DNA of 9,231 nucleotides from NCBI GenBank assembly GCA_934271085.1, contig CAKQQU010000053.1, positions 1 through 9,231 on the forward strand, in the 5' to 3' direction. Source of the DNA: an uncultured Bacillota bacterium (GTDB lineage: Bacteria; Bacillota; Dehalobacteriia; UBA4068). The notes beneath the pieces were generated by a model that saw nothing but the letters and a program-made list of their open reading frames with translations, was not told the DNA's origin and made no database searches. Made by a program: the position numbers and the translations under genes. Positions 5,873-9,231 of this stretch are shown piece after piece (position 1 is the stretch's first letter; each line of letters starts with the position of its first letter).

Positions 5873-7533
5873 TGACAAAGCGAATCTTCAAATCCATGCT
5901 TATTGTTGCTTCCATGATCCTGATAGCCAGTTTTATCATCATTTTGGGTTTTTCGTATAATTATTATACAGGGGTTGCGGCGGATAGTATAAAAACTCAG
6001 ACTGACCTCATAGCAAGGGCAGTGGAACTGGAAGGATCAGACTATCTTGACGGCCTTAACATGAAGGGCTACCGTGTTACCTGGATCAGCCCTGATGGGA
6101 CTGTGCTGTATGATAGCGAAACGGATGCGGCATATCTGGAAAATCACAATGACCGTGAAGAGTTTATCGAGGCTGTTGATTCAGGATTTGGCGAAAGCTC
6201 CCGGTATTCCTCTACGCTGACGGAAAGAATGATATACTTTGCGCAAAGGCTTTCCGACGGCAGTGTTATCCGGTTGGCAAGCTCTCAAGGCACTGTTCTG
6301 CTGCTGGTGTTCAAAATGATTAGCCCGGTGTGTATAGTGCTTCTTATCGCGGTCATCCTTTCTATTGTGCTTGCTTCCCGTCTGGCAAAGCGCATAGTAA
6401 AGCCGCTTAATGCCCTGGATCTGGATAAACCGTTGGAGAATGAAACATACGACGAGCTTTCTCCGCTTTTGATGCGCATAGAGCATCAGCACCGGCAGAT
6501 AAGGGAGCAGATGCGGGAACTGGAGCGCAAGCAGGAGGAATGGAATGTCATGACCGGTTGCATGAACGAAGGGATAATCCTGCTCTCCGAAAATAATGCA
6601 ATTTTGAGCATTAATGAAAGCGCCGCCCGTATTCTGGGGGCGAGCGCTGACTGTGTGGGCCAGGATATGCTTTCTGTTTGCCGTAGCCTGGATACCCAGG
6701 AGCTGCTGGAACAGGCAAGCCAGGGTATCAAAACCGAAAAGATAGTAGAATTTTCCGGCGGGGAATACCAGTTGAATGCAAGCCCTGTTTGGGACGACGG
6801 AAAGGTAAAGGGTCTGGTGCTCCTGTTTTTTGATGTGACGGAAAAGGTACATTCAGAGCAGATAAGGCGCGAATTTACGGCCAATGTATCTCATGAGCTT
6901 AAAACTCCGCTTCATATCATTTCCGGTACGGCTGAGCTTATGAAAAACGGTCTGGTGGAGGCAGAAGATATGCCTGATTTTATTGACCGCATTTATAGCC
7001 AGTCGCAGCGGATGATCGCTTTGGTGGATGATATTATCGAGCTTTCCAGACTGGATGAGGGTATGGTAAGCGCGCCCAGGGATATCGTGCATCTCAAAAC
7101 CACAGCTGAATATGTAGCGGCTCAGCTTGCTCCGGAAGCTGCCAAAGAAAACATCACATTGACCGTTAACGGCGATGACGGGGTTATCCGGGGCGTACCT
7201 ACTTTGATCGGCGAGCTTATATATAACCTTTGCGACAATGCCATAAAATATAACCGGCCTGGCGGCAGGGTAGAAGTAACTGTTGAAGATAAGGCAAACC
7301 GGGTTGTGCTCAAGGTGGCCGATACCGGTATAGGTATACCTTCCGCCGACCGGCAGCGCATTTTTGAACGTTTCTACCGGGTAGATAAGAGCCGTTCCCG
7401 GGAGATGGGCGGTACAGGGTTGGGTCTTTCCATAGTAAAGCATGTGGCGAAGCTGCATGACGCAGATATTGAAATGACAAGCGTTTTGGACAAGGGGACT
7501 GTTTTTGTGGTATCCTTCCCCAAAGATGAATAA
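5872..7533 (+). CDS. phoR: PhoR-type sensor histidine kinase
   Basis: This 553-residue membrane kinase is the likely partner of the preceding regulator. Membrane segments at about 9-29 and 142-167 flank an extracytoplasmic region of roughly 110 residues with the sequence TWISPDGTVLYDSE. A HAMP-like linker follows (KRIVKPLNALDLDKP), then a coiled stretch near 200-222 and a PAS domain at about 225-325. The HisKA segment FTANVSHELKTP holds the phosphorylated H341. The ATPase domain has N456 in NLCDNAIKYN, DTGIGIP at 484-490, an F-box FERFYRVDKSRS and GTGLGL at 514-519, so it should be active. The ATG shares a base with the regulator stop (TAATG); GGAGG (5857-5861) is 10 bases upstream. PhoR kinases usually sense phosphate indirectly through Pst and PhoU, which are encoded just upstream; what the outer domain senses cannot be told. 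Confidence 0.92.
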   Translation: MTKRIFKSMLIVASMILIASFIIILGFSYNYYTGVAADSIKTQTDLIARAVELEGSDYLDGLNMKGYRVTWISPDGTVLYDSETDAAYLENHNDREEFIEAVDSGFGESSRYSSTLTERMIYFAQRLSDGSVIRLASSQGTVLLLVFKMISPVCIVLLIAVILSIVLASRLAKRIVKPLNALDLDKPLENETYDELSPLLMRIEHQHRQIREQMRELERKQEEWNVMTGCMNEGIILLSENNAILSINESAARILGASADCVGQDMLSVCRSLDTQELLEQASQGIKTEKIVEFSGGEYQLNASPVWDDGKVKGLVLLFFDVTEKVHSEQIRREFTANVSHELKTPLHIISGTAELMKNGLVEAEDMPDFIDRIYSQSQRMIALVDDIIELSRLDEGMVSAPRDIVHLKTTAEYVAAQLAPEAAKENITLTVNGDDGVIRGVPTLIGELIYNLCDNAIKYNRPGGRVEVTVEDKANRVVLKVADTGIGIPSADRQRIFERFYRVDKSRSREMGGTGLGLSIVKHVAKLHDADIEMTSVLDKGTVFVVSFPKDE

Positions 7534-7572
7534 GAACATTGTAAGATTATATTGAGTGCGCCCTGACTTTTT

Positions 7573-7613
7573 AAAAAAGTCGGAGCAAGCTGCAGAATAT
7601 CGCTTGCTCCGAC
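7573..7613 (-). terminator. Rho-independent terminator of tRNA-Leu
   Basis: Read on the minus strand, a perfect 12-bp stem (7613-7602 with 7590-7579) around an 11-base loop is followed by six T (7578-7573). It begins one base after the encoded CCA of tRNA-Leu. On the plus strand the hairpin has no T tail, so it should work poorly for the convergent pho operon transcript. Confidence 0.88.
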
Positions 7614-7614
7614 G

Positions 7615-7697
7615 TGGTGCGGGTGACAGGTCTCGAACCTGCACGGTTTCCCTCCAGATCCTAAGTCTGGCGCGTCTGCCAATTCCGCCACACCCGC
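7615..7697 (-). tRNA. tRNA-Leu (anticodon UAG)
   Basis: The 83-base gene folds as a leucine tRNA. The acceptor stem is GCGGGTG with CACCCGC, with discriminator A and encoded CCA at 7617-7615. The D-arm region GGCGGAATTGGCAGACGC is typical of tRNA-Leu. The anticodon stem CCAGA/TCTGG holds loop CTTAGGA with anticodon TAG (7663-7661), reading CUN codons. There is an extended variable region and a TTCGAGA T-loop. It points against phoR and away from birA. The protein-like reading starting GVAELADAPDLGSG across it is the usual false ORF over this tRNA class. Confidence 0.97.
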
Positions 7698-7708
7698 AAA
7701 GTATGTGC

Positions 7709-7737
7709 TTTTCATAAAAGCCAGCGTCTGTTATAAT
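7709..7737 (+). promoter_or_regulatory. Candidate birA promoter
   Basis: A perfect TATAAT (7732-7737) lies 17 bases after TTTTCA (7709-7714), which matches the -35 consensus at four of six positions. Transcription would begin near 7744, about 90 bases before the birA ATG. The -35 lies inside a small palindrome, GCTTTTCATAAAAGC (7707-7721). Promoter elements for the divergent tRNA-Leu must lie in the same gap, but I could not assign them with confidence. Confidence 0.55.
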
Positions 7738-7833
7738 AATAAGGACGCCGTACCAAATAATTATAACGGATGCAGATGCAAAAGTAAATAGTTTTGGCGG
7801 CTCATTAATTGGGTATTGGAAAGGGCAATATAT

Positions 7834-8811
7834 ATGTCTGTCAAGTCTGATTTGCTATCTGAACTGGAAGCCTGCCGGGGGGAATATGTATCGGGACAGT
7901 CCCTGGCCGATGCTTTTGGCGTTTCCCGTGCCGCCGTATGGAAGGCTGTCAAATCTTTAATGGCAGAGGGATATCAGATAGATTCGGTTCCCCATAAGGG
8001 TTACAGTCTGGCTGCAGATTGCGATCTGATCTCTCCCCAGGCTATATTGCTGCACCTGCCTGAAGAATTTTCCGGTATGGATATCCGCGTGTTTAAAGAG
8101 GTGGATTCCACTAATAACGAGGCGAAAAGGCTGCTGGCGGCAGGAGGCAGCTTTCCTGCTTTGATCGTGGCCGGCGCGCAAAGTTCCGGCAGGGGACGTA
8201 ACGGCCACAGCTTTTATTCACCTGCGGACAGCGGTCTTTATCTTAGTTTGGTCATGGAGCCGCAGACCAGTTTGGACAGATCTGCCGCTGTTACCACAAT
8301 GGCTGCCGCAGCAGTTTGCCAGACAGTAAAAGAGCTTAGCGGATTGCAGCCCCAGATAAAGTGGGTAAATGATATATATTTGCATGGGAAAAAGATATGC
8401 GGCATTTTGACCGAGGCTGTTACTGATCTGGAAAGCGGCATGGTAAGCGGTATAGTAGTGGGGATAGGCGTTAATATAAGTACCTGGGACTTTCCGCCGG
8501 AGCTGCGGGATATCGCGGGAAGCATAGGCTGCAGAATCGACCGCAACAGGTTGGCGGCAGGGATAAGCGGCCGGCTTTTGGCATATTGGCAGCATCCCCA
8601 GGACAGATCATATCTGGAGTATTGCCGGCTGCACAGTATGGTTTTGGGTCAGGATATCGTTTATTATGAGCAAGGCCAGCCCAATTATGCCCGTGCTTTG
8701 GATCTTGACGATAACGGGGGGCTGAAGGTTGTGGATAGGGAAGGCAGGGAAAAGATCCTCAGAAGCGGAGAGATAAGCCTGCGTATTGCCCGGACGGCGG
8801 ATAATGATTGA
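7834..8811 (+). CDS. birA: Bifunctional biotin-[acetyl-CoA-carboxylase] ligase / biotin repressor BirA
   Basis: BirA activates biotin with ATP to biotinyl-AMP and attaches it to the carrier lysine of acetyl-CoA carboxylase and similar enzymes. This 325-residue form also has the DNA-binding N-terminus of repressor-type BirA. Residues about 1-62 form a winged helix (SGQSLADAFGVSRAAVWKAVKSL, then a wing ending PHKGYSLA). The ligase core follows, with SSGRGRNG (G119-R120-G121-R122) as the biotinyl-AMP loop and KWVNDI at 176-181 in place of the common KWPNDI, followed by GKKICGILTE. A small C-terminal domain ends the protein. The ATG at 7834 is chosen because GGAAAGGG (7818-7825) is 8 bases upstream; the in-frame TTG at 7816 has no ribosome site and would lie across this one. 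No biotin synthesis or uptake gene or BirA operator is visible nearby. Confidence 0.95.
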   Translation: MSVKSDLLSELEACRGEYVSGQSLADAFGVSRAAVWKAVKSLMAEGYQIDSVPHKGYSLAADCDLISPQAILLHLPEEFSGMDIRVFKEVDSTNNEAKRLLAAGGSFPALIVAGAQSSGRGRNGHSFYSPADSGLYLSLVMEPQTSLDRSAAVTTMAAAAVCQTVKELSGLQPQIKWVNDIYLHGKKICGILTEAVTDLESGMVSGIVVGIGVNISTWDFPPELRDIAGSIGCRIDRNRLAAGISGRLLAYWQHPQDRSYLEYCRLHSMVLGQDIVYYEQGQPNYARALDLDDNGGLKVVDREGREKILRSGEISLRIARTADND

Positions 8812-8836
8812 CAATGATCCGTCTGGCAGGTATAAT
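8808..8836 (+). promoter_or_regulatory. Perfect consensus promoter for tRNA-Thr
   Basis: TTGACA (8808-8813) and TATAAT (8831-8836) are both exact consensus hexamers with the optimal 17-base spacing. The -35 box contains the birA stop TGA (8809-8811). Transcription should begin near 8843 and run about 80 bases into tRNA-Thr. A weaker pair, CGGACA (8885-8890) and TATATT (8909-8914) with an 18-base spacer, lies closer to the tRNA and could be a second start. Confidence 0.85.
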
Positions 8837-8923
8837 TGAAATGTTCGTCATCTGCCCGTCAGTTCATAATAAGTACGTATTTTGCGGACAGGAATGTTTT
8901 AATACCGGTATATTTGTGGTTTT

Positions 8924-8999
8924 GCCAATATAGCACAGCTGGTAGTGCAGCTGATTCGTAATCAGCAGGTCGCCGGTTCGAGTCCGGCTATTGGCTCCA
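8924..8999 (+). tRNA. tRNA-Thr (anticodon CGU)
   Basis: This 76-base gene forms a full cloverleaf. The acceptor stem is GCCAATA (8924-8930) with TATTGGC (8989-8995), then discriminator T and encoded CCA (8997-8999). The D stem is GCAC/GTGC. The anticodon stem GCTGA/TCAGC holds loop TTCGTAA with anticodon CGT (8957-8959), reading ACG. The T arm is GCCGG/CCGGC around TTCGAGT. It follows birA and ends just before a strong terminator, so it is probably a single-gene transcription unit. Confidence 0.97.
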
Positions 9000-9002
9000 G
9001 AT

Positions 9003-9049
9003 AAAACGCCTGCTAAATGCCTTGATTAATGGCTTTAGCGGGCGTTTTT
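9003..9049 (+). terminator. Rho-independent terminator after tRNA-Thr
   Basis: AAAACGCCTGCTAAA (9003-9017) pairs with TTTAGCGGGCGTTTT (9034-9048) with one T-G pair. The stem is extended by GCC (9019-9021) with GGC (9031-9033) beyond a one-base bulge at 9018. The loop is 9 bases. The T run at 9045-9049 closes the structure. It starts three bases after the tRNA CCA. Confidence 0.9.
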
Positions 9050-9072
9050 GCTTAAAAAAAATATAGAAAAAA

Positions 9073-9122
9073 GGGTGCAATTTGGTACAGTTTGGTAGAT
9101 ATTAGGCAGATATTTAGTAGAT
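9073..9122. repeat. Five phased GGTRSA-like direct repeats
   Basis: GGTGCA (9074), GGTACA (9084), GGTAGA (9094), GGCAGA (9105) and AGTAGA (9116) recur with starts 10, 10, 11 and 11 bases apart, one helical turn each. The first three also share flanking T residues (TTTGGTA at 9081 and 9091). Such same-face short repeats beside a tRNA resemble arm-type sites of tyrosine recombinases, but could also be an operator for another protein. The sequence is AT-rich and non-coding. Confidence 0.5.
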
Positions 9123-9133
9123 ACAAAATCATT

Positions 9134-9169
9134 AATAATACCCTCCCTTAAATTAGGGAGGGTATTATT
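9134..9169. terminator. Long perfect hairpin, probable terminator of the minus-strand ORF
   Basis: AATAATACCCTCCCT (9134-9148) and AGGGAGGGTATTATT (9155-9169) are exact reverse complements, 15 bp around a 6-base loop. The GC-rich top and AT-rich base, with T-rich sequence on both sides, allow termination in either direction. On the minus strand it begins one base after the stop of the partial ORF ending at 9170, its most likely client. Confidence 0.7.
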
Positions 9170-9231
9170 TTACTTCGGCAACCCGCTTGCCATCTTTGCT
9201 CTAATTTCTAATAACTTACCGATTCTTAAGC
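9170..9231 (-). CDS. C-terminal end of an unidentified protein (partial)
   Basis: Entering from beyond the right edge, one minus-strand frame is open for 19 codons and stops at TAA (9172-9170), encoding LRIGKLLEIRAKMASGLPK. The other two minus-strand frames stop within a few codons of the edge. The strong hairpin directly after the stop supports a genuine gene end. I do not recognise the family from so short a tail. Its position beside tRNA-Thr and the phased repeats makes an integrase or another gene of an inserted element conceivable, but nothing in the residues shows that. Confidence 0.45.
   Translation of the reverse strand, partial: LRIGKLLEIRAKMASGLPK

Noticed and set aside
6853..7644. 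263-codon minus-strand open frame opposite phoR
   Set aside because: It is antisense to the kinase catalytic domains and begins inside tRNA-Leu; it is not a gene.
7374..7715. Minus-strand open frame reading GVAELADAPDLGSG
   Set aside because: This is the familiar false protein produced by reading through a leucine-type tRNA; the tRNA at 7615-7697 explains it.
1..9231. CRISPR array, insertion sequence, riboswitch or defence system
   Set aside because: No regularly spaced identical repeats with spacers, no transposase, no recognisable riboswitch core and no defence protein domain were seen. The central genes are a standard phosphate operon and birA.

Overview
The window reads as chromosomal DNA from a Bacillota bacterium, most likely Clostridia or a relative. 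The evidence is the short lipoprotein form of PstS, a direct-repeat Pho box of TTAAC/TTTAC type (the Bacillus style), strong AGGAGG-like ribosome sites, TTG starts, and a PhoR whose HAMP-like linker resembles those of clostridial PhoR proteins as I remember them. The species cannot be fixed from the sequence alone.

Layout. 1-306 is non-coding and unusual: a run of strong hairpins with unrelated stems, separated by a recurring linker ending in GGCTCTTGAC. 307-975 (-) is a 222-codon N-terminal piece of a YyaL/DUF255 thioredoxin-like protein that stops where the hairpin region begins, so most of the gene is missing. 976-1193 is a divergent control region with a candidate Pho box and a -10 box facing the pst genes.

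1194-7533 (+) is one compact phosphate operon: pstS, pstC, pstA, pstB, phoU, a PhoB/PhoP-type response regulator and its PhoR-type sensor kinase. From pstC on, the genes touch or overlap by 1 to 4 bases, so translation is probably coupled. PstS captures phosphate, PstC and PstA form the channel and PstB hydrolyses ATP. PhoU probably links transporter state to the kinase, and the two-component pair probably acts back on the Pho box at the head of its own operon.

7534-7833 holds a tRNA-Leu(UAG) on the minus strand with its own terminator, convergent with phoR, and the birA promoter. 7834-8811 (+) is birA, a bifunctional biotin ligase and repressor. A perfect consensus promoter, TTGACA-N17-TATAAT, overlaps the birA stop and should drive tRNA-Thr(CGU) at 8924-8999, which ends in a clear terminator. 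Downstream are five helically phased GGTRSA-like repeats, a long perfect hairpin and the last 19 codons of a minus-strand ORF that enters from beyond the window. This arrangement (tRNA, short phased repeats, inward-facing ORF) suggests the edge of an integrated element, but the window ends before that can be settled.

Most of the window is well-known housekeeping material. The least explained parts are the hairpin array at the left edge and the repeat cluster after tRNA-Thr at the right edge.
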